The notes beneath the pieces are model-generated. The model made no database searches. It was not told the origin of the DNA and worked only from the letters and a program-made list of their open reading frames with translations. Position numbers and translations under genes: made by a program. Shown here piece by piece: positions 34,813 through 46,325 of a stretch of DNA of 64,000 nt. Positions within the stretch are counted from its first letter, which is position 1, and every line of letters starts with the position of its first letter. Source of the DNA: Nemophila menziesii. Taxonomy: Eukaryota > Streptophyta > Magnoliopsida > Boraginales > Hydrophyllaceae. The stretch spans positions 1,426,001 to 1,490,000 of the forward strand of contig JARWIR010000093.1 of assembly GCA_029959085.1 (NCBI GenBank), in the 5' to 3' direction.

Positions 34813-36600
34813 ATGGGTCTTCAGATGCTAATTTTTTCACCATCACATAATTGCTCTCTTTTCAATCCGTCCTTAACCTCGTTTCTGAAACCCATTTCAT
34901 TATCTTCGTCACACAGGAATGCTTCTCCATCTTTTCCTCATGCTACCTTATCTCAACAAACAGGTTTTACTATCGTGGCTATCCCTTGAATTCATAAAAA
35001 TGTTTATACAATTAGTTTTTCTTTTTTTGTAGCTGCAGTGGAGAATAAAGAATTGGTCATGCATAAGTTAGATAAATTAAAGCAAAAAGTTGAGGCTTCT
35101 GGGATAAGGTTCATCAAAAGTACACCTGGAGAGTATAGTCACTTAATTTGTCCCAAGGTACATATTATTCTTATCCGTGGCTTTGGTCCTATTATTCTGC
35201 AATTTTTGCATAATATAAGTAGTTAAGGAGCTATAGTACAATTAACTTAAACATCTTTTAATAAATCTTTTGGACAACACAGTGTCATGGTGGGCAATCA
35301 TTGGAGAGGAGTCTATCATTTCATATCATCAAAAGTGGGTAAGCTTTTCTTTGAATTTATATTTAAGATTGAATTTACATTAATTTAAATATATATACAT
35401 CAGGGAATTTGCCATATGGAGATGTTTCAAAGTTGAATGTGGTTGGGCGGGCCAGGTATAGATTTTGGTAAAATACCCAAATGATCCTTATGTTTATCAA
35501 AAAATTAATCAAGGACCAAAATAGTTACACTTTTGGCAACATCAAATCGTGCAGATGTTTGTTGATGATAGGAAAGTAGTTAACCAGGTATCATTGTCTA
35601 AGGAAACCCCGAGGTTAGAACCATTAGGTGATGAGGTATTGAATTTACTTTTTGCATTTTCTTTTATTTTTGTTGAAAATATCATAAATAAACTTAGTTT
35701 TCAGGTGATTGCTTATTTTGCGGATAGGATGATTTCTAAGGCAACTCTTGAGAAGAATTGTGTTATGCAATTATCAGGGAGCAATCAGGTGAGATTTGTT
35801 TTGTTATATTATTAAATATATATTTAATATGTACGTTTGATTTTTGTAGAATATAATTGCTTTTAAATATATGAAGAATGGAATATCTGTGGGATGTAAG
35901 TATCGGACGATAAATGAGAAAAGGTTTTGGCAGGAAAAGTCAACAGAAAAGATATTATATGGAATTGACGATATAAAAGAAGGACAAGATATCATCCTTG
36001 TATGTTTGTCTTGTGCTCATTTAGTTTTGTTGGTTTTTAATATTATTATTTTTTAAATAAGGTTGAAGGTGAAACGGATAAACTATCAATGGACGAAGCA
36101 GGGGTTTATAATTGTGTTAGTGTTCCTGATGGGGCTCCACAAGGTGTTTCATATAAAGAACTAACATCTCTCGAAAAGGACACTGGATATCAATATCTTT
36201 GGAACGCTAAAGAATACTTGGATAAGGTCGAGATAATCTTTTTTTTTTTGGGTTCATATATATTATTAATTAAATGAGGATGGTTGAATTTAGGCATCAA
36301 GAATAATATTGGCAACTGATAATGATATACCGGGACAAGCTTTAGCTGAAGAAATTGCGCGTCGTCTTGGAAAAGAGAGATGTTGGCAAGTGCGTTGGCC
36401 TAAGAAAGACGACACTACTTTTTTCAAAGACGCAAATGAGGTAATTTTATTAGCTTCTCATTTGTTAATGTGTTAAATTAATTATAACGGAGTAGTAACA
36501 AAATAAGGTTTGGTTTTTACAGGTTTTGAAGTGTTTGGGAGCAGATGCTTTGAGAGACATAGTTAACAATGCACAATCTTATGAGACTAGACTAGACTAG
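34813..36600 (+). CDS. Toprim-only TWINKLE/primase-like organellar protein
   Basis: Ten exons, all with GT-AG borders and consistent phases: 34813-34963, 35033-35157, 35283-35338, 35404-35455, 35555-35635, 35705-35788, 35850-35999, 36062-36226, 36294-36440, 36523-36600, giving 362 residues. Residues 1 to about 55 are rich in Ser, Pro and Asn with few acidic residues and look like a plastid or mitochondrial transit peptide; a second ATG lies 12 nt in. A zinc-ribbon-like set follows (Cys90, Cys93, Cys118, Cys123). The Toprim fold shows VEGETDK with Glu235 and ATDNDIPGQ with Asp297 and Asp299, the metal-binding residues of primases. The protein ends 60 residues later with no helicase domain, unlike full TWINKLE, but like the short Arabidopsis protein I recall as At1g30660. 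It probably acts on organellar DNA; primase activity is inferred, not shown. Confidence 0.88.
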
Positions 36601-36606
36601 ACTAAG
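36584..36606. repeat. (ACTAG)n run at the Toprim stop codon
   Basis: Four ACTAG-type units span the last codons, and the TAG stop at 36598-36600 lies inside the run. Slippage here would move the stop. Confidence 0.8.
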
Positions 36607-37891
36607 AGGCAGTAGCAAGGAATTTCGTTTTACTACTAACAAGTTTTCAAGAGTTGATAATTATTATAAATGTATGAGATTATATCTACTTGTACAATCC
36701 CCCCCAAGAAAATCATTTTTAATATGCATAACTTTTCTGATTAGATCTCACCTCCAACATCTACATGGTGTTTTGTTTTGTTGATGACTTTAGCTATCAC
36801 CCAACTCAATCATTTTGAACAAAGTTTCTCCCTATAATAAGTGTCTAATTTATACATTAGTCAGGAGATTCTTTATTTTTTGGTCTAAAGTTTTTTCAAT
36901 TTTTATGAAAATATATAGGATTTCACCTTAAAATCACATCGTTTTTTTTTTTATCATTTCTTAGATTGACGAATAATAAAAGAGAAAAAAAATGATAAAT
37001 TAGGGGGGGGGGGGGGGGGGGGGGAACTAAAGGATTTGGTCTACTTAATTTATCAATAAATAAATAAAAAATAATATGATATAAAATGATATCTAGCATA
37101 ATTTTTAAGTTATTCAAACTTTTTAATACTCCTTCACCTCATAATTTTACATAATTATCGTTTTATTTCACAATTTTCTACTTTTATTCCCATTCAAATT
37201 TTTTACTTTTACATAAGTTCTTATCTTGTTTGATAATCTTATGAACAACATCTTTGAGAGGACTAGGAAATCCTCATTGAAGCTACAGGGAATAATAAAG
37301 AAATCTACAATTCAAAAGAACTCTATGCTTGTTGGTGACCCTTTTATTTTCAATATCTTTTATGATGCTATTTTTATTTTGAGGGATCATTACTTGACTG
37401 GTATTGCATTTATTGGTATGGACAACTTGAACACTAGTCCTTCGTGATCGCAACACACTATAGTGCAACTCGATCATCAAAGGAGAGGCTACAGTAGCTC
37501 TTAAATTTTGTAAATTTGCGGACTTCTTAGAGGACGGGAATGTTACATACTTAGTGGCTTGGGGTTGCCCAAAGTTTGAAAGCTATACCTGACACTAAAT
37601 CGAAAGCTCGACTTCTTAAGCGAAAATTAAAAAGTTTATTAGTTGTACATCTCATATTTCATTAAGTATCTTCCTAGGTGTAGTGTTGGAAGGTGTTGGA
37701 ATGTAGGGGTTGGCATTATGGCAGGGGGATTTATGTGTAAACTTTTGTGTGAGAATGGAGTTATCGGTTTCTATCTCATGTTTTTGGAAACACTCTGTAA
37801 CCCATTTAAGATCAGATGAACTCTTATTTATGTTCATTCATTTATTTAAATTTCATGATTTTGAAAAAATATAAACTTCTCTCATGCATCT
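36607..37891. other. Intergenic, no gene recognised
   Basis: AT-rich. It contains a run of 22 G at 37003-37024. The open frame at 37226-37447 has no domain I recognise. Confidence 0.4.
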
Positions 37892-37905
37892 AAAGAGCAG
37901 TTCCA

Positions 37906-38196
37906 TATATTAATGAATGTCGTGAATTACTGAAGCGCTATCCATATATTGAGGTGCATCTTATATTTAGAGAAGCGAACTTTTGTGCGGACAGGTTAGC
38001 TAAAGTAGGTGCATCTATGAATATACAATCGTTGGACTTTGAAGAACCCCCTGGTTACTTAACGAAATTAATTATGAGAGATAGATGTGAGCGAGCAACT
38101 CCGAGAGTTGTTTTATTCCCTAAATAAGAACAGTAGTTCTTCATGTAATAATTTTTTCTTAACGGCTTCAAAGCCTCCTATGTATGAAAAAAAAAA
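37906..38196 (+). mobile_element. Strongly 5'-truncated LINE with poly(A) and TSD
   Basis: Only the RNase H end remains: VHLIFREANFCADRLAKVGA, then LFPK and a stop at about 38127, and a 3' tail ending CCTCCTATGTATG plus a poly(A) run. A 14-bp duplication, AAAGAGCAGTTCCA, flanks it (37892-37905 and 38197-38210; the first As overlap the tail). The short open frame is intact. Confidence 0.8.
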
Positions 38197-38574
38197 AAAG
38201 AGCAGTTCCACAAGTTGAGGGGTTGTTTTATAAATTAATAAAAATATGCTTTTCTAAAAGAAGAAGATGGGGAAAAAATTCGATGAATCGTAGGATATAA
38301 TTTGCACAAATTGCGCTGAATAATGGGATAAGTGAGTGGGATGTTGTTGATACTTTCAATTTTTTTAATCGACAAATGTTGTTGATAATTTCGGTTGGTT
38401 GTTTCCTGTTTTTAACTCGTAACAACTAACAACTAATAACTAATATAAACCATTGAAAAAGTCTTGTTGCCTTTTGATTCGTGCAAAGAATGAGTCAAAC
38501 AACATGATATATTTTGGTTTAATTCTATTTTATTTTAATAAATAATTTCATTTAAGAAATAATTACTCCTTAAA

Positions 38575-39661
38575 TCTCACTCATAAGTCCTCGGCAGTAG
38601 GAGAAGATAATGATAAGGAACTATGGAAGATTGTCTGGGATTCTAACATTCCACTTAAGGTTAGAAACTTCATCTGGAAAATTCATAATAATGCTATCCC
38701 AACCAAAAGTAACCTGAAAAAAAGGAAATGCAAGGAAGATGATATCTGCGAATGGTGCGAAGGAGAAGAAGAAACCTGTGCACACATGTTTATTAGATGC
38801 CCCTTCAGTATAGGTGTTTGGGCTAACTCTCAACTGCAAATTAAAATTGATGAGAAATGGGAGGGAAGTGTGAGTGAATGGATTAAAGACATAATTCGGA
38901 ATTATTCCAATAATGGCTGGGACAAAAAAGTAGTCACAGCCACTATTCTAATTACGATATGGAATATCTGGAAAGCAAGAATGAAGGGCTTCCATGAGAA
39001 AAAACCGTGGAACATTTACGAAATCAACAGTAATACGAAAATTATGATGAAGCATCTTTTTGGTAAAAGGAACGAAATAGGAAAGGACCACTCAAAGCAT
39101 CACAAGGGACAAAAGGAAGTCCCACATGATCCTATGAATGTGCAAGATACGGATATCAATTGGTTAAATGATGCCTCCTTCAATAACAGTTGGGAACCAG
39201 CTGGAATAGTGGCTATTGGTATTTCAAAAGAAGGCAATATTAAACATAAGGTGATCAAAAGGGCGAGGGTTAATTCAAGCACGGAAGGTGAAGCTTGGGC
39301 CATTCTTCAGGCCATGAGATCCTCAGCGGAGCTCAATTACCGGAGTTGCTCGTTCTACTCCGACAACCTTGAAGTCGTTCAAGGAATAAATAACGGTGGG
39401 GCTTCTAATTGGAGAATAAGACCAATGATCAATGAAGCACTCAATTGGACCAAACGGTTTCCATCTTGGAAAATTATTCATTGCAAAAGGGATTTCGTCT
39501 GCATTGCCGATAAAGCTGCTAAGCTCACAAGGAAGGGAATCGACGTTTCGTCAGGGCACCCTAGTAATATGATTGACTTTTTTAGATGGATGAGTAGATT
39601 TGTAACTCGTTAACTTTCCTTTTCCTTTTTCTTTAACCGACAAAAAAAAAAAAAAAAAAAA
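38575..39661 (+). mobile_element. 5'-truncated LINE with intact 3' open frame and poly(A)
   Basis: The insertion retains zinc-finger and RNase H parts of LINE ORF2 and ends in about 20 A (39642-39661). CTTAAAT flanks it at 38568-38574 and 39662-39668. An uninterrupted open frame and an intact tail suggest a recent event. It lies directly beside the decayed hAT that starts at about 39675. Confidence 0.8.
38587..39612 (+). pseudogene. C-terminal fragment of LINE ORF2 (zf-RVT plus RNase H)
   Basis: The frame is open from about 38587. Residues LWKIVWDSNIPLKVRNFIWK and CEWCEGEEETCAHMFIRC form the zf-RVT region. Then INWLNDASF, STEGEAWAI, FYSDNLEVV and ADKAAKL supply the four acidic positions of a plant LINE RNase H. 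The stop is at 39610-39612. The endonuclease and RT parts are missing because the insertion is 5'-truncated. There is no native start codon. Confidence 0.85.
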
Positions 39662-39896
39662 CTTAAATTATCCTTTAGAATGGCAAACCTCGTTTACACC
39701 TAAAAAGTAGGGTAGAGTACGAGTCGGTTTTACCTAATTTTTTGGGGTTTGGCAACCCGTGGGTAAAAATGTCGGGTGTAATAATTTAAGAATAGACCCG
39801 CGAGTTGAGTAAAAAAAATGTTACCCACGGTTAGGGACGAGTTACCTAGAAGTTATCACGGGTTAACCATGTATGTTGTATATTGATATTCACTAA

Positions 39897-40003
39897 CTAA
39901 AATTAACATTAACACTTAGAATTTCATTAAGTAAAATTAACATTAATACTTAGATTTTCACTAAGTTAAATTAAAATTAATACTTAGATTTTCAATAAGT
40001 AAA
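39897..40003. repeat. Short tandem repeat, about 38-bp unit
   Basis: Three units containing AATTAACATTAATACTTAG and TTTTCACTAAGT lie side by side just left of the Tourist-like MITE. Confidence 0.75.
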
Positions 40004-40006
40004 TTA

Positions 40007-40237
40007 GTGCCCGTTTGGGATTGCTTTTTAAAATAATCACTTAAAGTGATTTTAGATCCATAGTAATATTTTAGACTCTAAAAATCACTTTTAGGAAAAG
40101 CACTAGATTAGTGATTATTAAAATAATCACTTAAAGTGATTTTAGATGTCAAAATATTTTTTAATATTTTTTACAAATATTTAAATTTTAATCAAAAAGT
40201 GCTTTTAGCTCCAAAATAATCAATCCCAAACGGGCTC
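40007..40237. mobile_element. Tourist-like (PIF/Harbinger) MITE
   Basis: 231 bp with terminal inverted repeats GTGCCCGTTTGGGATTG and, complemented from the right, GAGCCCGTTTGGGATTG. A TTA target duplication is present on both sides (40004-40006 and 40238-40240). The inside repeats TAATCACTTAAAGTGATTTT. TSD and end sequence fit PIF/Harbinger MITEs. Confidence 0.85.
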
Positions 40238-42667
40238 TTATACTAATATTCATACGAATCACTATTATTTATAGACAAAAATAGACTTACAAGCTTACAA
40301 ACTAAACTATTAGAGCGGGATAACTTCGTAAACTATATATTACACAAACATAATGCACGGTGCAATAATTAAGTTACAAAACCATTCTTCACATTAAATT
40401 GCAAGTGTTTTCATTCAAAATATAGTTCAAACTTCAAACAAATAAATCTGAAATAGAATTGATGAAAAAATTCTTCATATACTTGTCAGTTGAACGATCG
40501 GATGACATCTAAAGCGTCTCGAATAGAAGTATCAGACATGTGGATCGCTAAAGCGCAATGGACTGCACAATTAGAAACTCTTTACAAATAAAAGTTATGA
40601 CTTATGCCTAAGATTTAATTAGTTTATGAAACCATCATTGACGACTCTATTTTTATGATGGATTAATCCATTCACGAGACATTATTTTGGGAGTTTATTG
40701 GGCCTAAAAGGGGGATTTTTCCCTATCGTTTGCTATATTGCATTTTTACTTCCCGGTCTGGACATATTACTGTTTATAGAGCCTTTGTGCCTTAATTGTG
40801 TGTTAAGTGTGTAGATTTTAGGTACATGCTTGATACAAGGTTCCAAAATGAGGAGAAGAAGTCAAGAAGGCAAGATAAACCCCAAATCAAATCGGAATTT
40901 GAGCTTAAAGTCACTTTGGGAAGTTAAGTGTTTGTTGGAGAAATCTTTGCACCTTAGTGTTTCAGTCACTACGACATATTGGTGAGAGCTTTGTGCCTGA
41001 TTCCTTTTGATTTATAGAGAGCTTGAAGTCAGGATCGTTTGGCAAGTGACGGAAGTAAATTCAGAATTAAGATGAAGAAGTTATTCCATCCGCTTCCATC
41101 GTGGCTCAAACTAGAATCCTAGTTAGTAATACGGGTTAGGATCCTTCTAAACCTAATTAAGCAAGCCTAGAGGGGAGTCAAACATTTTTGGCTCATATAC
41201 AAGTCCTTTTGCAGCCCTTAAAACACACAAAACTCATACTCCATCTTTTTAGAAATCATTCCATCCGTACAGAAGAAGAATAGAAGAAAGGAACAGAAGA
41301 AGAGAAGGTTTTGTCTATAAACCCAACAATCATACCTCAACTATTCACCATTTCATTCGTCATTAAGGATAACCTTTATTTTTTTTGCTTTTAAACATGA
41401 TTATTTCCTTAGTTTTAATTAGTTTTTATTCTTCTATTATGAGCTAAACTCTCGTTGATTGAGGATGTTATTGTAAGAATGTAAGCTTAGACTTTTAATG
41501 GGTTTATTGTATTTGGATATGATGATATTTAATTGAATTTGGTTTGATTTATTATTCCATTTTTTTATATGTTTGATTTAATACAACATGTGATCTGGCC
41601 AAGTAGTGGGTGACTATAGTAATCGTCTGCACCTTAAGTCGGGGGAGGGGGGGTTGATAACAGAAATACATATAAACGCCTAGTGCGAGGCATTGAACTT
41701 GACAGTCTTGTCCGCTAAGTAGTCATTAAGGGTTGGAATTTAACTAATTTAAAAGACAAATCGTGGGTAAAATTGCGCTCTAAGTCTACCCTGGCGTGAC
41801 TTAGAGATACATTTGAATCCCGACTAATGTGAACCATTCACCAACACACCCTTATCGATAAAACTATTATCTAGCGGCGTTAATCAATTATTAGCAATCC
41901 CTTAAGCAACTCTCTCTCTTGGTTCATCTCTTTTAATTATTTACTTGTTTGTCTTTATTATTAGATTACTCGTATTAACTATCTTAGTTGTTAAACATTG
42001 AAAACCCAAACAAACATTTCTTACTTGTAATCTTTAATATTTCGTTATTCGCATTACAAGCTTTACACATTTGCACTTAGGGATGGCAATGGTTACGGTT
42101 AAAAACCAAAACCGATGATAACCGAACCGATTAAAAACCGAATTATATAACCGTGGTTAAAACCATTAGGTTATGGTTTTGAAAAGTGTAACCGATGGTT
42201 AAAACAGTTAGGTTATGGTTTTTGATAAAAATAAAACCGAAAAACTGAAAGCCGTTTATTATCATATATATTTTCAAATTTTATAATAACTTAGGTTAAA
42301 TTAGATATATAGAAATTCTAAAAGCAAAATCAAAATATTAGATTCAACCAAATAAATAATAAATATGCACAAGTTTTCTCTTTGAATTTACATGGTCTTT
42401 AAACATCCTTCTTCTCTCTCAGGCACGTATCCCGAGATGAAAACCCTCAACCCTTCCCGACCTCCGTTCACGGCGTAATCCCATCTCCTCAACCCTAAAT
42501 TAAACTTCTCTCTCCTTGTTACCCATCTTAATCTCTTTTATGAAGTTTGATTTCACCTTCATATCTTTGTTTGGCTTACGTTATATCCGAGTTTCGTTTA
42601 CGATATTTATTGATTTCTCATTCTCGTTTATCTTCTGAAGATCTGCTCTTTCTCTCTCTTAGCCTTT

Positions 42668-44017
42668 ATGGCGCTCATTAAAGATGATGCGAAAGACGGA
42701 TTTGATGAGGAACTTACCTTATCTCCAGATAGGGAGGCTATTTATGCAGCCTATGAAGATCCAAAGTTATTTGTTCGTATTGTCGCATCAGGTAATATCA
42801 ATCTTAATTATCTGAAGAAAATTATCATCCAACACTGGCATATTAATGGTAGGATCTCTATTGATAAAAGAGGCACTAATCTGTGTGTTGTGAGTTTTGA
42901 AAACCCTAAAGACCTTGATACTGTGTGGAATAATAGGCCGTATCATATATTTGGATTTCATGTGCTTGTTCAAAGATATGATGAATGTATTTTAAACCCT
43001 AACCTACTCAATGAAACTGCTTATTGGGTTAGAATTCTTGGTATTCCACCTCTCTTTCTCAAGGAAGGTAATGTTAGGAAAATAGCATCTAAGCTTGGGT
43101 TTGTTACTGAAATGGAGCTACCTAATCCTGATAAGTATAAAGATAACAAATCAGTAAGGGTTAGGATTAATTGCTCAATTGATAGACCATTACTCTCGGG
43201 GTTTATGTTTAAAATTACAAATGGCCATTCTGTTTGGATTTCTTTCAAGTATGAGAAGTTGTTTGATTTTTGTTATGTTTGTGGTATAGTGTCACATGAT
43301 GAACAGAAGTGTGATAATCCTGATAAGTTGATCAATATATTAGGCAACTGGATTAGATATGCAGAAATTGAGAAGAAGCATAAAGAAAAAGAATTTGTTT
43401 TCAAAGCTGAGAATGGAGGGAACTCAGCTAGGAAGAGGACAAAGAAACCATTAAAGAATAATAATAAACAACACTATTCTAAGTCTAGTGCTAATGAAGT
43501 AAATGGAAACGTGCATAAGTCGGTTAATGTGGTCCAATCTCTTCTTATTGCTCCTAAAGTTAACTTGGGCCCTAAATGTCTGGAAGGGGTCAACTTTTCC
43601 TCTTCTATAAGGCCATTAAGTCCAGGAGAAGTAAACAAGCTATGTGGGCCTCTCTCTGGCCCAATCAAAGCTATGAGACCCAAGGTGGTTATTAATTCAT
43701 CTATCACAGAAAATTCGGATAAAAACATTTGTTTTGGGTCTTTGGAAAAGAATAAATTTAGAACCCATCAGGTCAGACTTGACCTAGGGTTATCTACTGA
43801 AGATGATACTATCTCACAAGTCCCTGCAACTCTTATTAACCCCATTTATGGGGAAGATGATGAGATGGTAAAGGCAAATCACCTTGATAAAGTTACTTCT
43901 GAAGGTGCTGAAGATGGTGAATTAGATGAGAAATGGGAATATGAAGATGCTACTGAAGGCTCAGAAAATGAAGTGGTTTGCGGGGTTGACCCACATCAAC
44001 CCCACCTCAATCAATGA
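42668..44017 (+). CDS. LINE ORF1 protein (DUF4283-like, zinc knuckle)
   Basis: 449 residues, uninterrupted. The N-terminal half resembles the DUF4283 domain of plant LINE ORF1 and related proteins (IIIQHWHINGRI, PYHIFGFHVLVQRYDE, YWVRILGIPP). A CCHC knuckle lies at Cys202, Cys205, His210, Cys215 (CYVCGIVSHDEQKC). The C-terminal part is hydrophilic and ends acidic. Its TGA overlaps the ORF2 start as ATGA. ORF1 proteins of this kind bind the element's RNA; that is family knowledge. It may still be translatable although the element is dead. Confidence 0.88.
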   Translation: MALIKDDAKDGFDEELTLSPDREAIYAAYEDPKLFVRIVASGNINLNYLKKIIIQHWHINGRISIDKRGTNLCVVSFENPKDLDTVWNNRPYHIFGFHVLVQRYDECILNPNLLNETAYWVRILGIPPLFLKEGNVRKIASKLGFVTEMELPNPDKYKDNKSVRVRINCSIDRPLLSGFMFKITNGHSVWISFKYEKLFDFCYVCGIVSHDEQKCDNPDKLINILGNWIRYAEIEKKHKEKEFVFKAENGGNSARKRTKKPLKNNNKQHYSKSSANEVNGNVHKSVNVVQSLLIAPKVNLGPKCLEGVNFSSSIRPLSPGEVNKLCGPLSGPIKAMRPKVVINSSITENSDKNICFGSLEKNKFRTHQVRLDLGLSTEDDTISQVPATLINPIYGEDDEMVKANHLDKVTSEGAEDGELDEKWEYEDATEGSENEVVCGVDPHQPHLNQ

Positions 44018-46325
44018 TGATGTACTGGAACTGTCAAGGGTTAGGGAACCCCTTGACAGAAATGAGCCTTGCTGACTTATCAAAGGTTCACCATTTTGAG
44101 GTAATTTTTTTATCTGAGACTAAAAATAAATTCCCATTTGTTTCTAATGTTAGTAAAAAGATTAATATGAGTCTTGTAACTCATATAGACCCTGAAGGAT
44201 TAGTTGGAGGTTTAGCTCTGATGGTCAAAAATCCGGATAAATTTAAGATTTTGAGCCTAAATAAGAACATTATATCATGTTCTTATGAGTTCAAATCTAT
44301 TGGTTTTTGTGAGATAGTGTTTGTGTATGGTCCTCCTATGGATATAGATAAACCTAATTTTATCAAATAATTATCAGAACTACCTAATACTACCTTTTGC
44401 AGATGCATTTTGGGGGATTTTAACCTCATAAGATACCCCTATGAGAAGTTAGGAGGAGATATTGGATCCTCTCATAAGCATAACATGAATATCTTTAACT
44501 CTTTCATTCAAAAGGAACAATTGGTGGAACTGATAAGTAAAGGCTGTAACTTCTCTTGGTCTAACAAGAGAAGTGGCAACCTACTTATCAAGCAAAGACT
44601 TGATAGAATTTTAGTATATAAGGAATGGATGAACAAATTTCCTTACTCTTGGTGCTCAGTGCTTCCTCCTGCAGGTTCTGATCATTCTCCTATTGTGCTC
44701 AAAGATGGTAATTCTAAATTGAGTAAGAATAATAGATTTATTATTGATAAAAATTGGATTTCTGATCAATCTTTTTGTCAAATTGTTTATGAGAAATGGA
44801 TTACTAAGGTGTTTGACTCTTATACACGACTGCATAAATTTGGATGTAAAATCAAACATATTAATAAATATGTTTCTCTCTGGGCTAGAAAGAGAGTACT
44901 CAATAATAGAGTACTCATAACATCTTATCTAGCCCAGATGGAGAAGCTATTTAATGCCCCTTATTCAGATTCTAACAATCATGAAATGGAAATGGTAAAT
45001 AAAAACCTTGAAGAGGTTTGGAAAAAGGAAGAAGCTTATTGGGCAGTAAGGTCTAGAAACTGTTGGTTAAAATTGGGTGATAAGAACACCAAATATTATC
45101 ATGCTTTAACCAAGCTGAGAAGGAATATTAATCAAATCTCCTCTATTAAAAAAGTAGATGGAGAATGGCTTCATGAAAAACAAGAAGTAATAGATGAAAT
45201 TAAATCTTATTACAATGATGTTTTTAAGTCCAATGGTGAACGATTTTATGACCCTATTCTTAACAAAGTGAATAAGTTAGTAACAGATGAGATGAATGAG
45301 AACTTAATCCAAGAGGTAACACTTGATGAGGTTAAATTAGCTGTTTGGTCCCTTGGAGGTGAGAAATCACCTGGACCAGATGGTTATAGTGGGTTTTTCT
45401 TTAAGAAATTTTGGGATGTCATAAAGACTGATCTCATGTGTTTGGTGAATGATTTCATGATTAATAATGCATCACTTGAGGAAATTAATGAGACTATTAT
45501 TGCTCTCATTCCCAAATGCACAAACCCGGATTTGGTAAGTTCTTTCAGGCCTATCAGTTGTGCCAATTTTATTTATAAAGTTATTTCTAAGATTTTATCA
45601 AATAGACTTCAAAGGTGGATTGGAGAGATTATATCTGAATCTCAAACTGCCTTTATACCTGGAAGGTCTATCTTTGAAAATATTGTTATTGCTCAGGAAA
45701 CAAGTCACTTTCTCAAAAATAAAAGAACATCAAATAAATGTTATTTGGCAGTTAAAGCAGATATGAGCAAGGCATATGAAAATATAGAATGGGACTTTCT
45801 TATTGATTTGCTCACTCAATTGGGATTTCATTCTAAATGGGTTGAGTGGATTTTTAACTGTGTCTCTACTGTTACTTATAAAATCAAAATAAATGGTCAA
45901 CTTGTTGAGATTAATAAACCCCAGAAAGGGTTAAGGCAAGGTGATCCCTTGTCACCCTACCTGTTTTGTTTAGTCACAGAAGCTCTTTCATCTTTGATTG
46001 ATTATTATGTGAAGTTAGGGCTATTGCAAGGGATAAAAATTGCAAGAAAAGCCCCTACGATTACACATTTGTTATTTGCAGATGATAGCTTATTCTTCCT
46101 TGAAGCCACTGAGTATAATGTGGAGATTTTTATAACTGCCCTGAATTGGTATTGCTTTGCTTCAGGACAGAAGGTTAACTTGAATAAGAGTGGGGTACTT
46201 TTCAGTAGAAATACTTCTGCTGATGTGAAAAATAAACTTTGTTCTATTATGTGAATGAACCAGCTCCAAGATTTAGGTAAATATCTTGGAATACCTTCTT
46301 CTTGGGGTCTTTCTAAAGTCAAATC

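Larger units (their letters stand above)
39675..40633 (-). mobile_element. 3' subterminal part of a decayed hAT element
   Basis: TAGAATGGCAAACC at 39675 resembles the hAT end TAGGGATGGCAAAC. It is followed by repeats of GGGTA, GAGTCGG and CCCGTGGGTAAAAATG typical of plant hAT subterminal regions. The hAT transposase remnant on the minus strand at 50282-51558 fits as the body of the same element. All of 40007-40237 and 40639-50244 would be later insertions. The other end was not found. Confidence 0.55.
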
